Origin: JALORV01 sp035255845
GTDB lineage: Bacteria > Pseudomonadota > Gammaproteobacteria > Burkholderiales > Burkholderiaceae_F
DNA length: 13,658 nt
Assembly (NCBI GenBank): GCA_035255845.1
Contig: DATEZE010000176.1
Location: 1-13,658 of the forward strand
Reading direction: 5' to 3'
Positions 1 to 6,480 of the stretch are shown here, piece by piece (the stretch's first letter is position 1; each line of letters opens with the position of its first letter). Both the position numbers and the translations under genes were made by a program. The notes beneath the pieces are model-generated. The model was not told where the DNA came from, searched no databases, and was given only the letters and a program-made list of their open reading frames with translations.

Positions 1-305
1 TAGCGCACAGCGATCCATCCCAGCGTGAAAAAGGTCGCGCGCGCGCCGCGGTTGTCGAACAGCTGTAACACCCGTTCGATGTTGCGTTCGACACGGCATT
101 CCATCTGGTCCCAGCGGTGCCGCTCGATGTGCGGCGCGAGGGCCGAAACCTGGAAATAGTCTTCGACGTCGACCGTAAGCGCGTTGACGATGCAGCCCGA
201 GCGCCGACCGGGTCCAGCGTGTTGCCCCTCGATCGCTTGCGCATGCACCGCAACTTCGGACACGCGCTGCGCCGGACGGTCGGCAATTTCGGTATTCACG
301 CTCAT
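1..305 (-). CDS. XrtA-system polysaccharide deacetylase (DUF3473/NodB type), N-terminal part
   Basis: This gene runs off the left edge; 101 residues are visible. After a variable leader of about 38 residues comes the segment NALTVDVEDYFQVSA (41-55), in which D46 and D49 belong to NodB motif 1, the metal-binding and catalytic aspartates of carbohydrate esterase family 4. It is followed by RWDQMECRVERNIERVL (64-80) and RATFFTLGW (89-97). This spacing is the signature of deacetylases found in PEP-CTERM/XrtA exopolysaccharide loci. The expected role is removal of N-acetyl groups from the polymer or its precursor. The ATG shares an ATGA overlap with the stop of the ATPase gene upstream, so the two are probably translationally coupled. 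No strong Shine-Dalgarno sequence precedes the ATG, and an in-frame GTG a little downstream (residue 18 or 20 region) is a possible alternative. The remaining catalytic motifs and the DUF3473 tail lie outside the window. Confidence 0.9.
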   Translation of the reverse strand, partial: MSVNTEIADRPAQRVSEVAVHAQAIEGQHAGPGRRSGCIVNALTVDVEDYFQVSALAPHIERHRWDQMECRVERNIERVLQLFDNRGARATFFTLGWIAVR

Positions 306-1360
306 GCAACCGGCGACGACTTACGTCGTTTCTTGGTGGGATCCTGCCGCGTCGATTCGTCCTCCGGAATCGCGCGTTCCGGCTCGACCAACATGCGGAG
401 CAGCTTCAGCACCTCGTTGACGTCCTTTTCCAGCCGGTCGACGCGGTCAGCCATGCTGAGCAGTCGACGCACGTTGCCGACAAGGTCCGGATGCTGGTCA
501 CGGGACATCGCGACCGACTCACGCAACGGCGTGGCGATCGCCTGGGGCCCGATCTCACCGCTGATCTCGGCGGCCACGGCTTCGACTTCGGCAGCAGTGA
601 AGCGCTGTTGCCCAGCCAGGAAACCCGCCAACATCAGCCGGTTGCAGACCGAGTTGATGCGACGTGGAATGCCGCCGCTGGTCTGGTAAATCGAGTGGAT
701 CGCCGATGGGTCAAACTCGGGGTTGCCCTTCCAGGCCACGCGGTGCAGCCGGTGTTCGATGTAGCCGCGCGTCTCGTCCTCGTCGAGCGGCCCGAGGTGA
801 TACGACGCGATGACGCGCTGGCGGAACTGCTCCATAGCCGGCGACCGCATCAGATTGCGCAGCTCCGGCTGGCCGACGAGGAAGCTCTGCAGCAGCGCCT
901 GATCGCCGCACTGGAAGTTCGACAGCATGCGCAGTTCTTCAATCGATCCGGCGTTGAGGTTCTGCGCTTCGTCGACCACCAACAGAGCGCGTTTGTTCTG
1001 CTGGAACAGCATCAGCAGGAACGCTTCGAGCGAGGCCAGCAGTGTGGCCTTGTCTTCCTGCGGCACACGGATGCCGAATGCCTTGGCGACCGATCGCAGC
1101 AAGTCGTCGGCCTCGAGCTGCGTGCTCACAATCTGCGCAGCGACAATCGCCTTTGGATCGAGTTCCTCGAGCAGGGCGCGCACCAGTGTGGTCTTGCCAG
1201 CTCCAACCTCGCCGGTGATGACGAGGAACCCCTCGCCCTGGTACACGCCGTACTTAAGGTACGCGAGTGCGCTCGTGTGTCCCTTGCTGCCGAAATAGAA
1301 GCTCGGATCGGGACTCAACTGGAAGGGCTTGCCGGACAGGCCGTAAAAGTCTTCGTACAT
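302..1360 (-). CDS. XrtA-associated AAA ATPase (ExeA/GspA-like)
   Basis: This 352-residue protein resembles the secretion-type AAA ATPases of the ExeA group that accompany exosortase A. The start MYEDFYGLSGKPFQLSPDP is characteristic of the family. Walker A is GEVGAGKT (50-57), Walker B is LLVVDEAQ (126-133), and a sensor-type segment FLVGQPELR lies at 160-168. An arginine- and helix-rich lid domain follows (about 170-270). The C-terminus (about 300-330) reads as a short heptad-like helix and ends in a charged, lysine/arginine-rich tail; this extends past the ATPase core. No membrane segment is seen. Its precise job in polymer export is not established; family context suggests an envelope-assembly or peptidoglycan-linked role. 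It lies 6 bp after the beta-barrel gene, with a weak AGGCGG-like ribosome site, and overlaps the deacetylase gene by 4 bp, so it sits inside the operon. Confidence 0.93.
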   Translation of the reverse strand: MYEDFYGLSGKPFQLSPDPSFYFGSKGHTSALAYLKYGVYQGEGFLVITGEVGAGKTTLVRALLEELDPKAIVAAQIVSTQLEADDLLRSVAKAFGIRVPQEDKATLLASLEAFLLMLFQQNKRALLVVDEAQNLNAGSIEELRMLSNFQCGDQALLQSFLVGQPELRNLMRSPAMEQFRQRVIASYHLGPLDEDETRGYIEHRLHRVAWKGNPEFDPSAIHSIYQTSGGIPRRINSVCNRLMLAGFLAGQQRFTAAEVEAVAAEISGEIGPQAIATPLRESVAMSRDQHPDLVGNVRRLLSMADRVDRLEKDVNEVLKLLRMLVEPERAIPEDESTRQDPTKKRRKSSPVA

Positions 1361-1366
1361 GGCCGC

Positions 1367-3007
1367 CTACAGTCGGTGGAACAATCCAGTGAACACCGCG
1401 AACTCGCTCGATTCGTAGCCGGGGAAGGCGGAGTTTGCCTGGCTCTGGTACTGGTAACGCAAGCCGACGAAAGACGACGTGCGCGGGCTCATCTGCCAGT
1501 TGCCTTGCAGGCTCGCGGTGCCCTGGCGCGTCTTGAAGCCTTCGGTCGGACCGAATCCGCGCGTGAGCTGGGTCGACAGTGTGCTGTTCAGCGAGACCAC
1601 CGGCGTCAGAATGTGGCTGAGGGTCACCCCGCCACCCTGCTGGATGCTGTTGTTGAAATTGAGAAAGGTCGGCGGAACCCGCGCATCGGGCAGCAGTTCG
1701 GTTTTCAGGTAGAACACGTTCAGCGCAAGGGTGTTGCGGACGCCGGTCAGAACCCAGTTGATGTTGTCGCCCGTCAGGATATTGGCGCTCTGGTTATAGA
1801 CGTAGGCGCCCGCCGGCAGCGATTGCGGCAGCCCCTGACGCACGATCAGATCCTGAATGGCTTTAGCGCGCTCGATCGGATCCGGAAAGCGCAGCACCAG
1901 AATGCCATTAAGAATGCCCGCGACGCTATTGGTCGCCGGAATTTGCAGCAGAACCTGCGGGTACGTCGTCAGCGTGCGGTAGAACGAGGCCGATGTCGAA
2001 ACCCGGCGCTGGCGATGCGACGCCTCGAACAGATAGCTCGGGCCGAAGAAGCGCTCGTCCCAGTAGCCGACCACGCTCGTCAGCGGCGTTGGCCGCCACG
2101 CAATGCTCCCGCCGTAAAGAGGTCCGGCGATCTCTTCAGCGGTGTAGGTCGATGTCTCATAGCCGCCGCGCAGCCCGAGGGTCAGCTGCGGCGTAAAAGC
2201 GAAGTCTAGCGTTGCGATCCCGGTATTCAGCGTTTGATCCGGTTGCTGCTGGCCGCTAACCCGCGTGAGGTCGTTGGTCAGCCGCACGGAGGCGCCAAGC
2301 GGCGTCGGTGCACGGACCACTTCGGCGGTGTTGCGGGCGTAATAGGCACTGCCGATCGGATTGTCTGGCTGCGAAGTCCACGTGTAGGCGTTATCGCTGC
2401 GGACCAACCAGGTCGTGTTGTAACCGAAATTGCCCTTGAAGTACGGTGCGATGCGGCCTTGTGTCGACGTATACAGGTTGTTGGTCGAGCTGTAGCCCGA
2501 CCGCGGCAGGTATGGATTGACGACGGACTGGCCCGCGAAGAACGCTGCGTCGACGAAGAACAGATTGTCGATCGCCTCGAGGTTCGCGATGATGTTTGCG
2601 TTGGGCAGGATGCTGCTCACCTGCGTGCCGTCGACATAGCCAAGGAAGTTGAGCGAAACGAACCCGCTGGTGCGCAGCCGACCCCCCTCGCGGTCAAAGC
2701 TGAGCGCCGGAATGAACTGCAGGATCAGATCGCCCTGGCGCACGTTGGACGCGCCGTAATTGGCGTTGTTCGTCAACGTCGCTTGCGTGGTGAAGCTCAC
2801 ATCGGTGGCCCAGCCTTCGATGCCGCGCCGCGGCCCGAGCGCGGGTCTCGTGCCATCGCCGATCTGATAGCCGGCCCCGGCCGGCAGCGTCTGGGCAGCC
2901 ACTGAAGGCAGCATTCCTGCCCAGGCTATCGCGAGCAGAAGGCGTACAAGCGGACTTCGCGCCAGGCCGTCGACAGGATCACGGTCGCGCACTCGCGGCA
3001 AGGGCAT
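1367..3007 (-). CDS. PEP-CTERM/XrtA-associated outer-membrane beta-barrel protein (TIGR03016-like)
   Basis: This 546-residue protein has an N-terminal Sec signal: arginine-containing n-region, hydrophobic core LVRLLLAIAWAGML (20-33) and a likely cleavage site at SVAA (35-38). The mature protein shows many alternating polar/aromatic strands (for example around GFVSLNFLGYVDG, LGLRGGYETSTY, SSFVGLRYQYQSQ) with no cytoplasmic domain, typical of a large outer-membrane barrel. It ends FTGLFHRL, with an aromatic residue close to the C-terminus. The early stretch WATDVSFTTQATLTNNANYG is typical of the barrel proteins that sit between the kinase and ATPase genes in XrtA loci. The likely role is passage or anchoring of the polysaccharide across the outer membrane, complementing the small export lipoprotein; this is inference from location and family. 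The gene starts 21 bp after the kinase stop, with a GGGA element 6 nt upstream of the ATG. I see no frameshift. Confidence 0.88.
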   Translation of the reverse strand: MPLPRVRDRDPVDGLARSPLVRLLLAIAWAGMLPSVAAQTLPAGAGYQIGDGTRPALGPRRGIEGWATDVSFTTQATLTNNANYGASNVRQGDLILQFIPALSFDREGGRLRTSGFVSLNFLGYVDGTQVSSILPNANIIANLEAIDNLFFVDAAFFAGQSVVNPYLPRSGYSSTNNLYTSTQGRIAPYFKGNFGYNTTWLVRSDNAYTWTSQPDNPIGSAYYARNTAEVVRAPTPLGASVRLTNDLTRVSGQQQPDQTLNTGIATLDFAFTPQLTLGLRGGYETSTYTAEEIAGPLYGGSIAWRPTPLTSVVGYWDERFFGPSYLFEASHRQRRVSTSASFYRTLTTYPQVLLQIPATNSVAGILNGILVLRFPDPIERAKAIQDLIVRQGLPQSLPAGAYVYNQSANILTGDNINWVLTGVRNTLALNVFYLKTELLPDARVPPTFLNFNNSIQQGGGVTLSHILTPVVSLNSTLSTQLTRGFGPTEGFKTRQGTASLQGNWQMSPRTSSFVGLRYQYQSQANSAFPGYESSEFAVFTGLFHRL

Positions 3008-3028
3008 GCTGGATCCCGTCGCGCCGCC

Positions 3029-4066
3029 TCAACGGGCGTGCGATCCGTACGAACCGTAATAGTGACCGTGATCTCCGGGGGACACCCGGTTCAGCAGTGT
3101 CAGCACCACCGGGCAATTCTCGACAGTCGCCAGTGCCTCGGCCACGGTCCCCTGCGGGGTGTCGTCGGCCGCGATCACCAGAATGACCTGCCCCATATGG
3201 CTAGCGAGCACCCGGGATTCCGAGGCCCCGAGCAGCGGCGGCGCATCGAACAACACGATGCGTCGCGGGTCCTCGGCTGTGAGCCGTTCGACGAGGCGGT
3301 TCATCCCGTCGCTTGCGAGCAACTCGGTTGACTGTTCCTGCGGAGTACCTGCAGGAAGGATCGAGAGCCGGTCCACGTTCGTCGACAGAATCAGCGAATC
3401 GGAAGACAGGGCTGGATCGACCAGCAGGTCGAGGAGACCCTTCGCCGGCGGCAGCGCCAGACGATCGAGGATCGCGGGTCGCGTGGCATCCGCATCGACG
3501 AGCAGCACGTGGGTCTCGAGTTCCATCGCCAAGCTGAGCGCCAGATTGAGTGAGACGTAGGTCTTGCCCTCGCCGGCCGTCGAACTGGTCACCATGATGC
3601 GATGGGAAGTAGGCACGGTCGCGGCGGACTCACCCCGAGCGTTGACCAACAGCGGCCGCTTGATAACGCGGAATTCCTCGGCGAGCCGCGACCGCGGCGA
3701 CTGTGGCGTGACGTAGCCGTTGGCGGACAGCCGCGCGAGGTCGATGTCGACATGAGGTCGCACGACCGCCGCGCGTAGCGGGTGGACGGGCCGCACCGGG
3801 ATCCCGGCGAGCGCTGCTCCTTCCAGCACGGCAGCGGGGTCGATGCCTACCGACGCATGGTGCAACTCGTCGGCCTGGCGAGCATCAGCCAGCGGTGGTG
3901 CGACCGGCCTGGCATCGAGTTCGCGCGCAACCCGCAACGGCAGAGCCTCGGCGATCGTGCCGTCGGTCGCCCCAGCGCGTCCGTGCTCGGTCGTGCCGGT
4001 GTTGATGTCGACACCGGCTTTCTTCAGCTGTTCGAGACGTTTCGCAGCCTGTTCAATTGTGCCCAC
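3029..4066 (-). CDS. XrtA-associated tyrosine autokinase (BY-kinase, CpsD/Wzc C-terminal type)
   Basis: I place the start at GTG 4066, giving 345 residues beginning VGTIEQAAKRLEQLKKAG, the usual start of this family. GAGGAG lies 7 nt upstream. An ATG at 4114 would add 16 arginine-rich residues and overlap the upstream gene by 37 bp without a comparable ribosome site. The bacterial tyrosine kinase motifs are complete (numbering from the GTG): Walker A TSSTAGEGKT (160-169), Walker A' LLVDADATRP (188-197) and Walker B IVLFDAPP (270-277). The C-terminal tyrosine cluster is HYYGSYG (Y336, Y337, Y340). A long N-terminal linker of about 110 residues precedes EEFRVIKRPLL. There are no membrane helices, so it is a cytoplasmic kinase working with the separate Wzz-like protein encoded immediately upstream. 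Autophosphorylation of the tail is expected to control chain length and export. Only three tail tyrosines are present, which is on the short side. Confidence 0.93.
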   Translation of the reverse strand: MGTIEQAAKRLEQLKKAGVDINTGTTEHGRAGATDGTIAEALPLRVARELDARPVAPPLADARQADELHHASVGIDPAAVLEGAALAGIPVRPVHPLRAAVVRPHVDIDLARLSANGYVTPQSPRSRLAEEFRVIKRPLLVNARGESAATVPTSHRIMVTSSTAGEGKTYVSLNLALSLAMELETHVLLVDADATRPAILDRLALPPAKGLLDLLVDPALSSDSLILSTNVDRLSILPAGTPQEQSTELLASDGMNRLVERLTAEDPRRIVLFDAPPLLGASESRVLASHMGQVILVIAADDTPQGTVAEALATVENCPVVLTLLNRVSPGDHGHYYGSYGSHAR

Positions 4067-4073
4067 GGGCCTG

Positions 4074-4079
4074 CTCCTC
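4074..4079 (-). promoter_or_regulatory. Ribosome-binding site deciding the GTG start of the tyrosine kinase
   Basis: GAGGAG (minus strand 4079-4074) overlaps the TGA stop of the chain-length gene and stands 7 nt before GTG 4066. It supports the shorter kinase start. Confidence 0.8.
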
Positions 4080-5631
4080 AAGCGCGCGCCGCGAGAGCGG
4101 CCCATGTGATCCACGAACCGTACAGCAGGAACAGGCTCGCCAAGCCACTGCCGAACGCGAAGTTCGCCCTCCGCCGCTGGTGAATGATGGGCTGCGTGGA
4201 CTGCAGCGATATGGTTCCGAGCACGGTCCGCTTGCTCGCCGACCGCAACTGTCGTGCATCGTGGAAAGTCGGCAGGATCTGCGATACCGCGAGGCTGGCC
4301 GCCATGCCGACCGCCAACGCGATCGCGAGCACCAGCGGCACCAGCGCAAGCCGGTTCGGAAACACAGCTTTAGGCGAAATGCGCGGCGGATCGATGATGC
4401 GGAAATCCGCCATGCGTGCCAAGCTGTCCACGTCTTCAGCCATCGAAACGGACTCGCGTCGTGCGACCAGTTGTTCGTAGTTCTTGTGCAGAACAGCGTA
4501 GTCGCGATTCAGTTGCGTCATTTCAGCTTCGACCTGCGGAGCCCGTCCGGCAACGGTCTTCAGCTGTGCCAGCCGCGCCTCGCTCTCGGTCAAGCGCGCG
4601 CGCAGCGCCGCAATATTGGCCTCAGCATCGCTCAGCGAAATCTTTATCTTCTGGAAGACTGGATTCGTCGACGGCGTGAACTTGCTCGGATTCTCTGCCG
4701 CGGCCTTGCGCCGGGCATCGAGCTGCTGCTTCTTCTCCTCCTCGAGCTGGGCGATCAGGCGCTTAGTCGAGATCACGTCCGGATGCTGGTCCGTATAGCG
4801 TCGCATCAACTCGTCGAGCAGCTTCTTCTGGTCGGCGATGCGCACATCGAACTCGGTGAGCGGCATGCTGCCGCCGGACATCGTCGCATCGGGCATCAGC
4901 ACCGGATCTTCGCCAACCAGTTCGCGCTTCAGCGCGTCGCGTGACTCTTCTGCGGCACGCAGTTCCAGCCGCTGCCTCTGGACGTCTTCCGAAGCCATGC
5001 TCATGCGCGTGAAGAAGTCCTGCCCGCTGGCGGTGAATCCGACATTCTTGATCTTGAATTCCTTGAGGCGGTCCTCGGCTTCCTCGAGCTTCTTCTCGTA
5101 GCCGCGGATCTGTTCGTCGATAAAGCGCCGTGCAGCCTCGGAATCGCGCCTCTTGTTGCCGACACCTGACTCGACGAAGAGCGAGAGAAGATCCTGGACG
5201 ACGCGCTTGGCGCGGTCCGGATCGACGTCCTGGTACGAGATGCTGTAGATGTTCTCGCGACCGGCAAAGGTGAACTTGATACGGGAGGTAATGTCATCGA
5301 CCAGCCTGTCGCGATCCAGCTGACTATTCGTGGTGACATCGAGATCCGAACTGCGCATGATCTTTTCGATGTTCGGCCGCGCGATCAGCGTCCGCGCCAG
5401 CATCGCGATCTGTTCGTCGATATTGGGCTGGACCGCAAGTCCGGACATCAGCGGCTTCAGCACTGTCTGCGTGTCCACGTAGACGCGCGCCGTTGCCGAA
5501 TATCGGTCCGGAATGCGCAGGAGCACGACGGCACCGATCACCGCGACGGCCCAGGCGACCATCAGCCCCACCCAGCGGCGGCGCCACATTCCGCGCAGCG
5601 CCGTCAGAACTTGATGTAGCAGCTCGTCCAT
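4078..5631 (-). CDS. XrtA-system polysaccharide chain-length determinant (Wzz/GumC-like)
   Basis: This 517-residue inner-membrane polysaccharide co-polymerase begins MDELLHQVLTALRGMWRRRW, followed by TM1 (about 21-38). The Wzz motif YSATARVYVDTQTVLKPL follows at 44-61. The periplasmic part (about 40-427) is dominated by long coiled-coil helices (about 165-235, 262-310 and 335-395). The proline-rich signature PPRISPKAVFPNR (415-427) directly precedes TM2 (about 428-450). A further hydrophobic segment (about 491-514) lies near the C-terminus. The protein sets polymer length and couples to the cytoplasmic tyrosine kinase encoded next; in enteric Wzc both halves are one protein, here they are separate genes. 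Its stop codon TGA forms part of the kinase ribosome-binding site. The start is 51 bp after the export gene stop with an AGGTA-type site upstream. The family assignment is firm; the polymer it measures is unknown. Confidence 0.94.
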   Translation of the reverse strand: MDELLHQVLTALRGMWRRRWVGLMVAWAVAVIGAVVLLRIPDRYSATARVYVDTQTVLKPLMSGLAVQPNIDEQIAMLARTLIARPNIEKIMRSSDLDVTTNSQLDRDRLVDDITSRIKFTFAGRENIYSISYQDVDPDRAKRVVQDLLSLFVESGVGNKRRDSEAARRFIDEQIRGYEKKLEEAEDRLKEFKIKNVGFTASGQDFFTRMSMASEDVQRQRLELRAAEESRDALKRELVGEDPVLMPDATMSGGSMPLTEFDVRIADQKKLLDELMRRYTDQHPDVISTKRLIAQLEEEKKQQLDARRKAAAENPSKFTPSTNPVFQKIKISLSDAEANIAALRARLTESEARLAQLKTVAGRAPQVEAEMTQLNRDYAVLHKNYEQLVARRESVSMAEDVDSLARMADFRIIDPPRISPKAVFPNRLALVPLVLAIALAVGMAASLAVSQILPTFHDARQLRSASKRTVLGTISLQSTQPIIHQRRRANFAFGSGLASLFLLYGSWITWAALAARA

Positions 5632-5682
5632 TGCGTACCTGTCAGATCTTCGAATTGCGCCCCGGCTTCCCTCAGGCTTTGA

Positions 5683-6300
5683 TCAGAACCAACTCTGCGG
5701 GATGATGATCACGTCTCCAGGCCGCACGTCGACGTTGGCCGAAATGTCGCCGCGACGAACGAGGTCACTAAGCCGGACGCGGTACTGCTTGCCCTGCTCC
5801 GAACCACGCACCAGCACGGCCCGGTTGCCATCGGCGAAGTCCGTCAGGCCACCCACGACGATCATCACGTCGAGCACGGTCATGTTTTGCCGGTACGACA
5901 CGGCCTGCGGCTTGGCGGCCTCACCGATGATGCGGACCTGCTCGGTTGAAGGCCCGACAAAGTTGCTGACGATCACGGTGACAACGGGGTCCCGGATGTA
6001 TTTGGACAGGGCCTTTTCGAGGTCGCGCCCCAGTTGCTCCGGGTTCTTGCCGAGCGCAGGGACGTCCTCGACGAGCGGAGTGCTGATTCGACCGTCCGGG
6101 CGCACCGGGACTGTCATCGACAACTCCGGGTTGCGCCAGACGACGATGTTGACCACGTCGAGCGGGCCGATCACGTATTTGTAGTCGGGCGTCGCAGCGG
6201 ACGCCGGCGCGGGAGGATAGGAATTCGAGGAACATGCGGCGAGCAGCAGCACCGCGGCCGCCGCGACCAGGAAGCGAACGATGTCGGTCGGTTGCCTCAT
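5683..6300 (-). CDS. XrtA-system polysaccharide export lipoprotein (Wza/GumB-like, short)
   Basis: This 205-residue protein carries a lipoprotein signal peptide: hydrophobic core FLVAAAAVLLLAA and lipobox L20-A21-A22-C23. The Poly_export domain starts at YVIGPLDVVNIVVWRNPELS (about 41-60), continues through PVRPDGRISTPLVEDVPALG, and is followed by one SLBB-like domain RIIGEAAKPQAVSYRQNMTV (about 123-142). The C-terminus VRPGDVIIIPQSWF is typical of exporters in exosortase loci. It is much shorter than E. coli Wza because it lacks the C-terminal amphipathic helix domain that makes Wza's own outer-membrane pore. The separate beta-barrel protein of this operon may supply the pore (inference). 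It has the strongest ribosome site of the locus, AGGAGG 8 nt before the ATG, and is the first gene after a 180-bp leader, so it is likely the first gene of a transcript. Confidence 0.94.
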   Translation of the reverse strand: MRQPTDIVRFLVAAAAVLLLAACSSNSYPPAPASAATPDYKYVIGPLDVVNIVVWRNPELSMTVPVRPDGRISTPLVEDVPALGKNPEQLGRDLEKALSKYIRDPVVTVIVSNFVGPSTEQVRIIGEAAKPQAVSYRQNMTVLDVMIVVGGLTDFADGNRAVLVRGSEQGKQYRVRLSDLVRRGDISANVDVRPGDVIIIPQSWF

Positions 6301-6308
6301 AGCGTCAA

Positions 6309-6314
6309 CCTCCT
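6309..6314 (-). promoter_or_regulatory. Ribosome-binding site of the export gene
   Basis: A perfect AGGAGG lies 8 nt before the ATG at 6300. It is the strongest Shine-Dalgarno in the window and fixes the start of the export lipoprotein. Confidence 0.85.
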
Positions 6315-6434
6315 AGGAAGGAACAATGCCGCACCGACGCGCCCATAAATGGGGTGCGCACAGCACAAAACTTCAGTCTATTACAGCCACATCGAGAGTG
6401 GTGCATCGCAATACCGGGCGTCCGCACGCCAGTC

Positions 6435-6451
6435 CAGCAAATGGCCAGCCG
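6435..6451 (-). promoter_or_regulatory. Candidate sigma-54 (RpoN) promoter for the export/chain-length/kinase operon
   Basis: On the minus strand the sequence CGGCTGGCCATTTGCT has the required GG-N10-GC spacing. GG is at 6450-6449 and GC at 6438-6437. Compared with the RpoN consensus TGGCAC-N5-TTGCA it keeps GGC at -24 and the full TTGC at -12. I checked this leader for GG-N10-GC on the minus strand and this was the only instance. A start site would fall near 6425, giving an untranslated leader of roughly 125 nt to the ATG at 6300. The presence of a PrsR-type sigma-54 activator in the same locus makes an RpoN promoter plausible, but this is a motif match only. Confidence 0.5.
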
Positions 6452-6480
6452 ATGCGGCGTCCGTCGAGGGCACAGAGGTC

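Larger units (their letters stand above)
6301..6480 (-). other. 180-bp intergenic leader between sugar transferase and export gene
   Basis: This gap is the largest inside the polysaccharide part of the cluster; neighbouring genes are separated by 6-51 bp or overlap. Read on the minus strand it carries a sigma-54-like element (6451-6435), an AT-richer stretch around 6400-6360, the 8-bp palindrome GTGCGCAC at 6354-6361 and the AGGAGG ribosome site of the export gene. No strong hairpin followed by a T-run was found after the sugar transferase stop, so read-through from upstream is possible in addition to local initiation. Confidence 0.6.

Noticed and set aside
491..2209. Long plus-strand open frame (572 codons) opposite the ATPase and barrel genes
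   Set aside because: It is the antisense of two well-supported genes, spans their junction, is rich in Arg/Gln/Ala/Val without any domain, and is explained by the GC-rich third positions of the real genes.
4067..4114. ATG-initiated 16-residue N-terminal extension of the kinase
   Set aside because: The GTG at 4066 has a well-placed ribosome site and matches the family start.
6446..6480. Possible terminator after the sugar transferase (GCCG-CAT-CGGC)
   Set aside because: The stem is only 4 bp and no T-run follows on the minus strand.
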